Shown here one piece after another: positions 35,615 to 44,932 of a DNA stretch of 64,000 nucleotides; positions within the stretch are counted from its first letter, which is position 1, and the number at the start of each line of letters is the position of its first letter. Position numbers and translations under genes: made by a program. The stretch is from positions 34,383 to 98,382 of the forward strand of contig NZ_VWWJ01000026.1 in assembly GCF_011753055.1 (NCBI RefSeq). Reading direction: 5' to 3'. This DNA comes from Burkholderia sp. Ax-1719. Its GTDB lineage: Bacteria > Pseudomonadota > Gammaproteobacteria > Burkholderiales > Burkholderiaceae. The notes under the pieces are model-generated. The model ran no database searches and had not been told where the DNA came from. It saw nothing but the letters and a program-made list of their open reading frames with translations.

Positions 35615-38137
35615 TTAGCGACGCTCGCGCCAGGTGCGCAGGAGCAGCGCGTTGGTCACCACGCTCACGCTCGAAAACGCCATGGCGGCGCCCGCGAGCA
35701 TCGGGTTGAGCAGGCCGAACGCGGCGAGCGGAATGCCGATCAGGTTATAGACGAAAGCCCAGAACAGGTTCTGCTGGATCTTGCGCCACGTGCGCCGCGA
35801 GATGTCGATGGCGGCGGCCACCAGCGCCGGATCGCCGCGCATCAGCGTGATGCCGGCGGCCTGCATGGCGACGTCGGTGCCGGTGGCCATGGCGATGCCG
35901 ATGTCGGCGGCGGCGAGCGCCGGCGCGTCGTTGATGCCGTCGCCTGCCATCGCGACGATCGCGCCCGTGCGGATCTTCAGGTCGCGCACGGTTCGCGCCT
36001 TGTCGTCGGGCAGCACCTGGGCATGCACTTCGTCGATGCCGAGCTGCGTTGCCACGGCCTGTGCGCTGCCCGCGTTATCGCCGGTCACCAGCACGCTGCG
36101 GATGCCCATTGCCTTCAGGCGCGCGATGGCGTCGCGTGCGGTCGGCTTGATAGTGTCGCCGAAAGCGAGCAGGGCCAGGACGGTTTGCGCTTGCGTGTCC
36201 ATCAGCCATGACACCGTGTTGCCTTGCGCTTCGAGCGCATGGGCGCGTTCGGCGAGCGCCGGTGCAATCGCGAATTTGAGTTCGTCGACCCAGCGCGCAC
36301 TGCCGATCGCGAGGCGGCGGCCATCGACATGCGCTTCCACGCCGCGTCCGGGCACCGCGCGAGCATTGGCGGCGGCGGGGAGCGCCGCGCCTTGCGCCTC
36401 TGCCGCGAAGGCGTTGACGACCGCTTTCGCGAGCGGATGATCGCTGTGCTGCTGGACGGCCGCCGCGAGCGCCAGTGCATCGGCGTGCGCGACGCCGTCC
36501 GCCGTCTCGAACGCCGCGAGCGAAGGCTGGCCGAGCGTCAGCGTGCCGGTTTTGTCGAAGGCGACGACGCCGACGTCGTGCGCGGTTTCAAGTGCTTCGG
36601 CATCCTTGATGAGTACGCCGTGGCGCGCCGCGACGCCCGTTCCCGCCATGATCGCGGCAGGCGTGGCAAGCCCCAGCGCACACGGGCAGGCGATCACCAG
36701 CACGGCCACGGCGTTGAGAATCGCCGTTTCGGCGGAAGCGCCCGCGAGCAGCCAGCCGCCCAGCGTGAGCGCGGCGATCACGAGGATTGCTGGCACGAAC
36801 ACCGCGCTCACGCGATCGACCAGACGCTGGATGGGCGCTTTTTCCGCTTGCGCGTTTTCGACCAGACGGATGATGCGCGCGAGCGTCGTTTCCGCGCCGA
36901 TGGCGGTCGTGCGCACGGCCAGCAGCCCTTCGCCGTTGATCGAACCGGCGGTGACGCTGTCGTCGGGCGACTTCGGCACGGGCAGGCTCTCGCCTGTAAT
37001 CAGCGATTCGTCGATATGGCTGCGGCCTTCGAGCACGACGCCGTCGGTTGGCATCCGCTCGCCGGGACGCACGACCACAATTGCACCGACGCGCACCTGC
37101 GCGAGCGGCACCTCGCGCTCCACGCCGTGCTCGCGGATGCGCGCGCGCTCGGGGCGCAGGGCGTTGAGCGCGCGGATCGCGTCGGTGGTCTGGCGCTTGG
37201 CGCGCGCTTCGAGCCATTTGCCGAAGCGCACCAGCGTGATGACGACCGCCGAGGCCTCGAAGTACAGATGCGCGGTCTGGCCGGGATGCGCGAGCATCGC
37301 GTAGACGCTCACGCCCCAGGCCGCCGAGGTGCCCAGCGCGACCAGCAGATCCATATTGCCCGCGAAGGCGCGCACGGCTTTCCAGGCGGCGCGGTAGAAG
37401 CGCGCGCCGAAGCCGAACTGCACGACCGAGGCGAGCACGAATTGCGCGGCGGCGGGCAGCATCCAGTGCAGGCCGAGCCAGTGGCCGAACATCGGCACGA
37501 CGAGCGGCACGGTGAGGACGCCTGAGATCAGCACGGCGCGCAGTTCGCGGCGCGCGGCGATTTCAGCGAGGGCCGCGCGAGAGGGCGGCGCTTCGGTAGC
37601 GGACGAGGGTTCTACGGCGGCGGGCGGGTTTTTGTCGATGGGCGTCGCTTCGTAGCCGGCCTTGTGCACGGCGGCAACGAGGCGCTCGCGCATGGCGTCG
37701 TCGAACGGCGCATCCAGGCGCACCGAGGCTTCTTCGGTGGCGAGGTTGACGCTGGCGCTGGTCACGCCCGGCACGCGTGCGAGCACTTTTTCGACGCGAT
37801 TCGAGCACGCCGAACAGGTCATGCCGCCGATGGCGAAGCTGGCGCTGTCGTCTTCGACGGCAGCGGGTTCGGGAGCTGCAACGGGCGTGGCCTCATAGCC
37901 GGCCTTCTCGACGGCGGCTACGAGTTGCTGGCTCAAGGCGCTGACGCTGTGAGGATCGGCGGTGGTTTCGACGGTGGCGCGTTCGGTGGCGAGATTGACG
38001 CTGGCGCGCGTGACGCCGGGCACTTTCGCCAGCGCCTTTTCCACGCGCATCGCACACGATGCGCAGGTCATGCCGCGAATGTCGAGCTGTGCCTGCCCGG
38101 CTTTTTCGGCGTTCGCGACGAGAAGGGGTTCGTTCAT
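35615..38137 (-). CDS. copA: Copper-translocating P1B-type ATPase
   Basis: Exports Cu(I) from the cytosol to the periplasm. Two N-terminal metal-binding domains carry MTCASC (Cys25/28) and MTCSAC (Cys108/111). Eight membrane helices follow, with the transport motif ACPCALGLATPAAIM, the phosphorylation motif DKTGTLTLG, HP (SDHPLAK), TGES and GDGINDAPALAAADIGIAM. The full length is 840 residues. The start at 38137 directly precedes MNEPLL; five further codons upstream are possible but have no better ribosome site. A MerR-type copper promoter lies 40-70 bases upstream. No cueR gene is next to it. Confidence 0.96.
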   Translation of the reverse strand: MNEPLLVANAEKAGQAQLDIRGMTCASCAMRVEKALAKVPGVTRASVNLATERATVETTADPHSVSALSQQLVAAVEKAGYEATPVAAPEPAAVEDDSASFAIGGMTCSACSNRVEKVLARVPGVTSASVNLATEEASVRLDAPFDDAMRERLVAAVHKAGYEATPIDKNPPAAVEPSSATEAPPSRAALAEIAARRELRAVLISGVLTVPLVVPMFGHWLGLHWMLPAAAQFVLASVVQFGFGARFYRAAWKAVRAFAGNMDLLVALGTSAAWGVSVYAMLAHPGQTAHLYFEASAVVITLVRFGKWLEARAKRQTTDAIRALNALRPERARIREHGVEREVPLAQVRVGAIVVVRPGERMPTDGVVLEGRSHIDESLITGESLPVPKSPDDSVTAGSINGEGLLAVRTTAIGAETTLARIIRLVENAQAEKAPIQRLVDRVSAVFVPAILVIAALTLGGWLLAGASAETAILNAVAVLVIACPCALGLATPAAIMAGTGVAARHGVLIKDAEALETAHDVGVVAFDKTGTLTLGQPSLAAFETADGVAHADALALAAAVQQHSDHPLAKAVVNAFAAEAQGAALPAAANARAVPGRGVEAHVDGRRLAIGSARWVDELKFAIAPALAERAHALEAQGNTVSWLMDTQAQTVLALLAFGDTIKPTARDAIARLKAMGIRSVLVTGDNAGSAQAVATQLGIDEVHAQVLPDDKARTVRDLKIRTGAIVAMAGDGINDAPALAAADIGIAMATGTDVAMQAAGITLMRGDPALVAAAIDISRRTWRKIQQNLFWAFVYNLIGIPLAAFGLLNPMLAGAAMAFSSVSVVTNALLLRTWRERR

Positions 38138-38176
38138 GATGTTCAAACGCAAAGGCGATCTGATTCGATATGAAGC

Positions 38177-38207
38177 AGTATCTACGTTCCCATGATGGGA
38201 AGGTCAA
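38177..38207 (-). promoter_or_regulatory. CueR-type copper-responsive promoter of copA
   Basis: On the minus strand TTGACC (-35, 38202-38207) and GATACT (-10, 38177-38182) are separated by 19 bases, the over-long spacer of MerR-family promoters. The spacer is filled by a dyad ACCTTCCC-N5-GGGAACGT (38184-38204). This fits the pattern of the E. coli copA operator (21 bp, ACCTTCC arms). CueR binding is inferred from this match. Confidence 0.8.
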
Positions 38208-38358
38208 GGGCGACGTGTTATTGCAAATGGGGCGCGATTGATGCGGATGCGCTCGCGGGCTTTGGCGACGGTATAGAACCCTGAACTTCCCGGTAAGATG
38301 ATGGATCACGCCTTTGTAAACAATCCCGGGAGCCGCCGCTGGCGGTGCGGAGTACGCC

Positions 38359-38841
38359 ATGATTCGCAATGAGATTTCGCACTTACGGTCCTTCGGGCAA
38401 TTTGTCGAGTTTCAGGCCGCCCGCAGTGTCGAGCTTCTCGCGGCGATCGACGACGTCATCTATGCGTGCTGGGCGGAACGCGATCAGTTGATTTCGCTGA
38501 CGGGCACGGCGCACGAATTTATCCAGGCGCTCAAGCGGGCAAAGGGGCCGCTGGACCAGGACGGCTCGGCGCTGGTGAAGCTCGAAGCCGCCCGAGACGC
38601 GCTCGGCTGCTCGTTCGAGGCGCATTCCGAACTGCGCGCGACTGCCGCGCAGAATCCCGAACTGCATGAAGACGACGGCGTTGTCGAGGCATTCGACGGC
38701 CTGCTCGATGCACTGGCTGCCGCCCATAACGCCCTGAACGACCTGTGCTGGGCGCTGGGCGAGCACGAAGCCGATTTCGATAAAGTCGCGGGCGGCAAGC
38801 ACACATCCGCCGCGGACCTGATCGCAGCCCTGAAGGGATAA
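38359..38841 (+). CDS. Putative antitoxin partner or uncharacterised helical protein
   Basis: A 160-residue protein, mostly alpha-helical, without a recognised domain. It begins MIRNEISHLRSFGQFVEFQ and has several long amphipathic helices (VSADLIAALKG at the end). GGAG lies seven bases upstream. Three bases after its stop codon comes a RelE/ParE-like gene, an arrangement seen in toxin-antitoxin pairs, but it lacks the DNA-binding ribbon-helix-helix or helix-turn-helix expected of a usual type II antitoxin and is about twice the usual length. It may be an antitoxin of a different type or an unrelated gene. Confidence 0.6.
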   Translation: MIRNEISHLRSFGQFVEFQAARSVELLAAIDDVIYACWAERDQLISLTGTAHEFIQALKRAKGPLDQDGSALVKLEAARDALGCSFEAHSELRATAAQNPELHEDDGVVEAFDGLLDALAAAHNALNDLCWALGEHEADFDKVAGGKHTSAADLIAALKG

Positions 38842-38844
38842 GCC

Positions 38845-39126
38845 TTGGCGATCGAATCCGTTCAGTTCACGGCGCGCTTCCAGAAAGAATACAAGGCGCT
38901 GAGCCATGAGTTGCGGGACGAGGTCGATCAGGTGTTGCGGGATCTGCTCAAAAATCCCATTCCTCCCGGCCGCCGGTTTCATTCGCTTGGCGGCTACAAG
39001 AATCCCAAGCTCTACACCATCGATGTGACCGTCAATCGTGCGTACAAGATTTCGCTCGAACTCGATGGCACGCTCGCGACCTTGAGGCGCGTCGCGACAC
39101 ACAAGCAGATCGATCGCAAGCCTTGA
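38845..39126 (+). CDS. RelE/ParE-superfamily toxin-like protein
   Basis: A 93-residue protein of the RelE/ParE fold, which in characterised members cuts mRNA in the ribosome or inhibits gyrase. Landmarks are FTARFQKEYKALSHELRDEV at the N-terminus, GRRFHSLGGYKNPKLYTIDV in the middle with the conserved R..L motif, and VNRAYKISLELDGTLATLRRVATHKQIDR at the end. The terminal His-x4-Arg resembles RelE-family catalytic tails. Translation appears to start at TTG 38845 with AAGGG upstream, three bases after the preceding gene, so the two are probably coupled. Toxicity is inferred from the fold only. Confidence 0.75.
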   Translation: MAIESVQFTARFQKEYKALSHELRDEVDQVLRDLLKNPIPPGRRFHSLGGYKNPKLYTIDVTVNRAYKISLELDGTLATLRRVATHKQIDRKP

Positions 39127-39346
39127 GCTGGCCGGTGGCTCAAACCCCGCGATCACCCGTCCCCGCCGTAACTCAGAATTCCACCCATCACACTTTTCTT
39201 GGGCCGAAGCGGACGATACGATACCATCCGGCGGCATTGGCCCCGCTGCGCGCACTGGACCAACAGCCCTTGGGGGGGCTGGCGCGTGGCGTTTGAGGCC
39301 GGTCGACGTCACTTCATGGACCGCCCGCTTCGTATAGAACCAACAA

Positions 39347-40780
39347 ATGACAACAACACGTCGCACTATTCCTTTTTTTCGCGCCTGCGCCGCTTTGGCG
39401 GGCGTAGCGCTCATCGCCGGATGCGCGTCCACGCCTGAAAGCGTTGCGCCCAAAAGCAACGGCTGGGTCAAGGACGAGGTTTCCGATTCTTATGTGTTCG
39501 GCTATCCGCTCGTGCTGATGGACGTGTCGCGCGCGGCCGCCACCGGCAGCGCGCCTGGCCAGGCCGCGGCGAACACGCTGCGCAATGCGCAAGCGCTGCC
39601 GCCGGTTGGCGCATCGAGCCCGCCCGAACCGAATCTCGACACGCTCGTGTCATCCGGCTGGCTCGATCTGGGCAGCGAGCCGGTGCTGATTTCGTTGCCT
39701 GACACGCATGGCCGCTACATGGATGCGCGCGCGCTCGACATGTGGACCAATGTGCTCTGGTCGACGGCGTCACAAGCCAACGAACGTGTGAACGGTCTGA
39801 AGGCGCAAACGATTGCGTTCGTGCCCGCTGGCTGGAAGGGCACGCTGCCCGCGCGCGTGAAGCGTATCGACGTCAGCACGCGTTATGCGTGGTTCATCGC
39901 GCGCATCCAGACGCGCGGCGGCGCGGATCTGAACGCGGTGCGCCGTCTGCAGCGCAGCCTGCGCGTGGCGCCGCTGTCGGCGTGGGACGCTCACGGCAAG
40001 CGCGCCGCGCAGGCCGACGCCCAGACGGGCGCGGGCCTGAGCGGCGATCCGGTCGCCACGGGCACGCCGTCGGCGCAGGTTGCGGCGCTCGACGCCAATG
40101 GCTTCTTCAGCCGCCTGGCGCTGGCGATGGAAGACAACGCGCCGGTGCCCGACGATCAGCACGCGATCAAGATTCTCGGCGACATCGGCGTGCAGGCCGG
40201 CGACGCGGCGCAACTGCCCTCGGGCAGCAAGGACATGGCGCTGGTCAATGCGGGCCTGGCCGATGGCCGCACGCGCGTGGCGACGCCGCCGTCGAACCTG
40301 CTGGCGGGCAACGGCTGGACGTGGATCGGCGACGATGCGGGCAACTATGGTCCGGACTACGCGCTGCGCGCTTACGCGGCGTGGGCGTCGCCGGGTCTGC
40401 CGACGAGCCGCGACGAAGTGCGCGCACGCGTCGCGCAGGACACGGACGGTCACGCGCTCAACGGCGCGAACCGCTATGTGATCCACTTCTCCGCGAAGCA
40501 GGTGCCGCCGGTGCGCGGCTTCTGGTCGATCACGGCCTACACGACGGACGGCGCGCTCGACGGCGACGCGCCGGTGCGCATTGCGTTCGGCGATCGCAAT
40601 GGTGCGCACCGCAACCGCGACGGTTCGATCGACGTGCACGTGAGCGCCGATCGTCCGCGCGGCGGCAGCAACTGGGTGCCTGCGCCAAAGGGCGATTTCC
40701 GTCTCGTGCTGCGCATGTACGCACCGAAGCCGCAGGCAACCGACGGCAGCTGGCAGCCGCCTGCCATCGAGCGTCAGTGA
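39347..40780 (+). CDS. DUF1254/DUF1214 domain lipoprotein
   Basis: A 477-residue exported protein. The N-terminal hydrophobic segment ends in a lipobox (LIAGCAS), so it should be a periplasm-facing lipoprotein. A DUF1254 domain follows (FGYPLVLMDVSR, NLDTLVSSGWLDLGSEPVLISLPDT, then DMWTNVLWS). The DUF1214 domain completes it (YVIHFSAKQVPPVRGFWSITAY). This two-domain family is widespread in Proteobacteria, and its biochemical role is not established. No clear ribosome site precedes the ATG at 39347. It ends before a strong terminator. Confidence 0.88.
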   Translation: MTTTRRTIPFFRACAALAGVALIAGCASTPESVAPKSNGWVKDEVSDSYVFGYPLVLMDVSRAAATGSAPGQAAANTLRNAQALPPVGASSPPEPNLDTLVSSGWLDLGSEPVLISLPDTHGRYMDARALDMWTNVLWSTASQANERVNGLKAQTIAFVPAGWKGTLPARVKRIDVSTRYAWFIARIQTRGGADLNAVRRLQRSLRVAPLSAWDAHGKRAAQADAQTGAGLSGDPVATGTPSAQVAALDANGFFSRLALAMEDNAPVPDDQHAIKILGDIGVQAGDAAQLPSGSKDMALVNAGLADGRTRVATPPSNLLAGNGWTWIGDDAGNYGPDYALRAYAAWASPGLPTSRDEVRARVAQDTDGHALNGANRYVIHFSAKQVPPVRGFWSITAYTTDGALDGDAPVRIAFGDRNGAHRNRDGSIDVHVSADRPRGGSNWVPAPKGDFRLVLRMYAPKPQATDGSWQPPAIERQ

Positions 40781-41088
40781 TGCGTCGGTAAGAGGTCAGC
40801 GGAGCGGCGCGCACGCCGCTCCGCGAAGCTCATGAAGCGGCGGCCACGCCGCTTTTTTTCTTTGCCTGCCGCGTTCTGCGGTGTGTGCTTTCTTCCCTCC
40901 GTCACGCTCGCGCCACCCGGCGTTTTACAGCCGCGCAAAGCGGCATCGGGCCTATACTTCCGGCTGTCGGGCCAATCCGTCTGCCGAATGCCGCCTGGAG
41001 TTGCGTGGGGCTGCCTGTTCGGCCGGGCGCGGCCCAAGCCGTTCCACCATCCGCGGTGCGCCTGTCGCCGCGTCACTGGCCAGCAAGC
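40781..41088. other. Intergenic region between DUF1254 and DUF748 genes
   Basis: This 308-base gap contains two hairpins near its left end (40801-40822, arms GGAGCGGCG / CGCCGCTCC, and the terminator at 40835-40860). The rest should hold the promoter of the DUF748 gene. Frames crossing it on the plus strand have no ribosome site until 41089. Confidence 0.5.
40835..40860 (+). terminator. Intrinsic terminator after the DUF1254 gene
   Basis: A 7-bp stem AAGCGGC / GCCGCTT with a 6-base loop is followed by a run of seven T. It is the clearest intrinsic terminator of this part of the window. Confidence 0.85.
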
Positions 41089-44000
41089 ATGGCAAGTCTC
41101 AACAAAGCATCGCTGACAACCTCCCTGCAATCGGTGCGCGCCGTCGCCCGCGCGCCGCGCACCCGCCGCATCTTCACGGGAATCCTGATCTTCCTGGTGA
41201 TTTTTGGCCTGCTCGGTTTCTTTGCCGCGCCGCCGCTGATCCGCCATATCGCCGAGCAGCAATTGAGCCAGCAGCTCGATCGTCCTGTAACGATCGCGCG
41301 TATCGCCCTGAACCCCTACACGCTGCGGCTCGAAGCGGATCGCGTGCATATCGGCGAGCGCGGCGGGCAGGGCGATTTCGTCGATGTCGAACGGCTCGTG
41401 GTGAAGCCGTCGTGGTCGTCGATCTTTCGTTTTGCGCCCATCGTCGATGAAGTCCGGCTCGATTCGCCGCGCGTCACCATCGTGCGCATGGATGCGCAGC
41501 GTTTCAATTTTTCGGATCTGATCGACAAATTCTCGAAGCCGTCGGAAAAGCCCAGCAGCAAGCCCGCGCAGTTTTCGGTGTCGAACATTCGCGTCGAAAA
41601 CGGCCAGATCACGTTCGACGATCGCCTGCTCAACGAGAAGCATGTGATCGACCGCTGGACGCTGGGCATTCCGTTCATCGCCACGCTGGCGTCGAAGACC
41701 GACATCTTCGTCGAGCCGCTGTTGCGCGCGCGCATCGACGGCGCGAGCACGCTCGCCATCGACGGCAAGACCAAGCCCTTCGCCGCCTCGCGCGAGTCCG
41801 AAGTCGAGCTGCGTCTGACCGATCTCGATGTGCCCAAACTGCTCACCTATTCGCCGACGAAACTGCCCGTCACGGTGAAGAGCGGCCTGCTGTCGACAAA
41901 TCTGAAACTCGATTTCGTGATGACGGGCGAGAAGCCCACCTTGCGCGTTTCCGGCACGGCCGATCTGAATAATATCGACGCAACCGACAACGCCAATGCG
42001 CCGTTCTTTGGCGCGCACGGGCTGCACGTGGCGGCGGCGTCGCTCGAACCGTTTGGCAACGTCTATCGCTTCGACACGATTCGCCTCGATGCGCCGTCGG
42101 TCTGGCTGTCGCGCGACAAGGCCGGTGTGCTGAGCGTCGAAAAGCTGGTGGGCGCGCCGGCCGCGAAGGCCGAAGCGAAGGGCGAAAATCCCGCCGAAGC
42201 GAAGGCTGCGAGCGCCCCTGCACCGGCATCGGGCGAGAGTGCCAGGGCGGCGGAGCCGGCAGAAAAAGCGCCGCCGCTCGACCTGTCGGTTCATCAACTG
42301 GCGATCGCGGGCGGCACGCTGCATGTGCATGACGAAGCCGCGTCGCGGCCTGTCGATCACGAACTCAATAACATTACCGCGACGCTCGCCAACTTCTCGA
42401 CTACGGCGAAAGCGGGCGCGCCGTACACGCTCGCGCTCGATGACCGTAACGGCGGCACAGTGCAGGTTGCGGGCAACTTCGGCATGGCGGCGAAGCGCGC
42501 CGACGCGAAGATCGCCGTGAAGGCGCTGCCGTTGCCGGTCTGGCAGCCGTATATCGATAGCGCGACTGCCGCGCAGGTAGTGGATGGCAAGCTCACGCTC
42601 GATTCGACCGTGACGGCGGACTGGTCGAAGTCGCCCGCCGCGGTGCAGGTGGGCGCGAGCACGCTCGGCCTCGATTCGCTCAAGATCGCCGCGCGTGGGG
42701 CGAAGACGCCCGCGCTGGCGCTCGCCAAAGGCACGGTGCAGGTCAGCCAGGTCGATCTCGCGGCGCGCACGGCGCAGATCGCATCGGTGGAAGCGAACGG
42801 CCTTGCGCTGAACGTCGAACGCCTGAAGAACGGCGACATCGATTTGATGAAGCTGGCGGCGCCGCACGAAGCCGCGCCGCAGCGCACGGCGATCCACGCC
42901 GCGCAGAAGTCGGTGCAGGAAGGCCCGGCCTGGCACTACAAGATCGATAACGTCAGCGTGAGCGGCGGCTCGGTCAATTTCACGGACAGCACGACGCCGC
43001 GCCCGGTCAAGCTCGCGATTACGCCGCTCGACCTGAAGGTTCAGCAGATCAGCGACGATATGCGTCATGCGCTGCCCATCGACCTTAAGGCGACCGTCAA
43101 TCGCAAAGGCACGCTCGCGCTCAGCGGCGATGTGAACCCAACGCCGCTCAAGGCGCAACTGAAAATCGACGCAAACCGGCTCGACGCCGCCGCCTTCGAG
43201 CCGTATTTCGGCAACCAGCTCAACGCCGTGATTGCGAGCGCGCTGCTGAACATGAAGGGACAACTGGCGGTGGAGCAGGGTAAGGCGCTCAAGGCGAACT
43301 ATCGCGGCGACGCGGCGCTGGTGGACGTGCGCATGCTCGACAAGGCGACCTCGGACCCGTTCGCGGGCTGGCGCTCGCTTGCGCTGTCGAACATGAAGGT
43401 GAGTTACGACGACGCGCGCGGCACCGACGTCGATGCGAGCCGCGTGACCTTCGCTGGCTTCTACGGCCGTGTGCTGCTGGACGCGCAAGGCAAGCTCAAT
43501 CTCAAGGACGTGGTGGCGCATCAAAGCGGCGAAGCGCAGTCGCTCACGCGCGACACGAGCGCGTCGAAGGACGGCCGCGAGCCGGTGCCGCTCACGCCGC
43601 AGGCGGCGAGCGCGCCTGAACTGGCTTCCGCGCCGGTGCCGGCTTCGGGCGCGGCCACGACCGTGACCGCCGCGCAGCCGCCATCGAAACCGGTGCACCT
43701 GCATTTCGGCCAGCTGGTGTTGCAGGCGGGCCGCGTGAATTACACCGACAACTTCATCAAGCCGAACTACACCGCCGACCTCGTGCAGATCCAGGGCACG
43801 GTGGGCGCGTTCGGCACGGAATCGACCACGCCTGCGCCGGTCGATGTATCGGCGAAACTGGCCGCGAACGGACCGATTGCGATCAAGGGCACGGTGAATC
43901 CGCTCATCGCCAAGCCCTCGCTCGACCTCACGGCGAGCGCGCACGATATCGAACTCACCAACCTCACGCCGTATTCGACCAAGTACGCGGGCTATCCGAT

Positions 44001-44880
44001 CACCAAGGGCAAGCTCAACGTCGATCTGCACTATCAGCTTGCCGATGACCAGCTCTCGGCGAACAACCATATCTTCATCGACCAGCTGACTTTCGGCGAT
44101 CACGTCGATAACGATACGGCGACGAAGCTGCCGGTGCGCCTGGCGATTTCGCTGCTCAAGAACCGGCGCGGCGAAATCGACGTGAATATTCCGGTGTCGG
44201 GCTCGCTCTCGAATCCGGAGTTCAGTCTGGGCGGACTGATCTGGAAGGCGGTGCTCAACCTGATCGCCAAGGCCGTGACCGCGCCGTTCTCGCTGCTCGC
44301 CAATGCATTCGGCGGCGGCGGTCAGGAACTGGGTTATGTGGAGTTTGCGGCAGGCTCGGCGAAACTCACCGACGCCGACGACAAGAAGCTCGACACCATC
44401 GCCAAGGCGCTTGAGGACAAGCCTTCGATCAAGATCGATCTGATTGGCCGCGTCGATCCGGCCGTGGATACGCCTGCGTTGCGCGAGAAGTATGTGGATC
44501 GGCTGGTGCGCCAGCAGAAGATCAAGGACACCGTGGGCAATGGCGAAAGCGTGGACACGTCCGAGGTGCAGGTCGATCAGAAGGAATACGAAAAATACCT
44601 GACCAAGGCGTATAAGGCAGGCGATTTCAAGAAGCCTCACAACATGATCGGCTTCACGAAGTCTCTGCCCGTGGACGACATGAAGCAGGCGCTGGCCGAA
44701 CACGCACCCGTGGACGACGCGTCGCTGCGCGATCTCGCGCAACAGCGTGCGCAGGCGGTGCAGCAGTACTTCGAGGGCAAGGTGGATCCGAGCCGCGTGT
44801 TCGTGGTCGCGCCCAAGCTCGATGCCAAGGGTATCGACGACAAGGGCGCGACGACGCGGGTGGATTTCGGCCTGAAGTGA
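41089..44880 (+). CDS. DUF748 (AsmA-like) envelope protein with OmpA-like tail
   Basis: A 1263-residue protein anchored by one N-terminal helix (FTGILIFLVIFGLLGFF, about residues 25-42). A very long beta-rich DUF748 region of AsmA-like repeats follows. Members of this superfamily bridge the inner and outer membrane or influence outer-membrane lipid and protein assembly. Landmarks are VERLVVKPSWSSIFRFAPIV near the start and PVDVSAKLAANGPIAIKGTV near the end. The last ~180 residues (VEFAAGSAKLTDADDKKLD, KIDLIGRVDP) resemble an OmpA-type peptidoglycan-associated domain. The start at 41089 begins MASLNKASL; the open frame extends 68 codons upstream without signals. It ends at a terminator. Confidence 0.85.
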   Translation: MASLNKASLTTSLQSVRAVARAPRTRRIFTGILIFLVIFGLLGFFAAPPLIRHIAEQQLSQQLDRPVTIARIALNPYTLRLEADRVHIGERGGQGDFVDVERLVVKPSWSSIFRFAPIVDEVRLDSPRVTIVRMDAQRFNFSDLIDKFSKPSEKPSSKPAQFSVSNIRVENGQITFDDRLLNEKHVIDRWTLGIPFIATLASKTDIFVEPLLRARIDGASTLAIDGKTKPFAASRESEVELRLTDLDVPKLLTYSPTKLPVTVKSGLLSTNLKLDFVMTGEKPTLRVSGTADLNNIDATDNANAPFFGAHGLHVAAASLEPFGNVYRFDTIRLDAPSVWLSRDKAGVLSVEKLVGAPAAKAEAKGENPAEAKAASAPAPASGESARAAEPAEKAPPLDLSVHQLAIAGGTLHVHDEAASRPVDHELNNITATLANFSTTAKAGAPYTLALDDRNGGTVQVAGNFGMAAKRADAKIAVKALPLPVWQPYIDSATAAQVVDGKLTLDSTVTADWSKSPAAVQVGASTLGLDSLKIAARGAKTPALALAKGTVQVSQVDLAARTAQIASVEANGLALNVERLKNGDIDLMKLAAPHEAAPQRTAIHAAQKSVQEGPAWHYKIDNVSVSGGSVNFTDSTTPRPVKLAITPLDLKVQQISDDMRHALPIDLKATVNRKGTLALSGDVNPTPLKAQLKIDANRLDAAAFEPYFGNQLNAVIASALLNMKGQLAVEQGKALKANYRGDAALVDVRMLDKATSDPFAGWRSLALSNMKVSYDDARGTDVDASRVTFAGFYGRVLLDAQGKLNLKDVVAHQSGEAQSLTRDTSASKDGREPVPLTPQAASAPELASAPVPASGAATTVTAAQPPSKPVHLHFGQLVLQAGRVNYTDNFIKPNYTADLVQIQGTVGAFGTESTTPAPVDVSAKLAANGPIAIKGTVNPLIAKPSLDLTASAHDIELTNLTPYSTKYAGYPITKGKLNVDLHYQLADDQLSANNHIFIDQLTFGDHVDNDTATKLPVRLAISLLKNRRGEIDVNIPVSGSLSNPEFSLGGLIWKAVLNLIAKAVTAPFSLLANAFGGGGQELGYVEFAAGSAKLTDADDKKLDTIAKALEDKPSIKIDLIGRVDPAVDTPALREKYVDRLVRQQKIKDTVGNGESVDTSEVQVDQKEYEKYLTKAYKAGDFKKPHNMIGFTKSLPVDDMKQALAEHAPVDDASLRDLAQQRAQAVQQYFEGKVDPSRVFVVAPKLDAKGIDDKGATTRVDFGLK

Positions 44881-44900
44881 TCGCGCCGATATGACGATGA

Positions 44901-44932
44901 AACGAGGCGCGTGGCTGCGCGCCTCGTTTTTT
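44901..44932 (+). terminator. Intrinsic terminator after the DUF748 gene
   Basis: An 11-bp perfect stem AACGAGGCGCG / CGCGCCTCGTT with a 6-base loop runs into TTTTTT. It separates the convergent DUF748 and amidase genes and overlaps the amidase stop codon by two bases. Confidence 0.85.
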
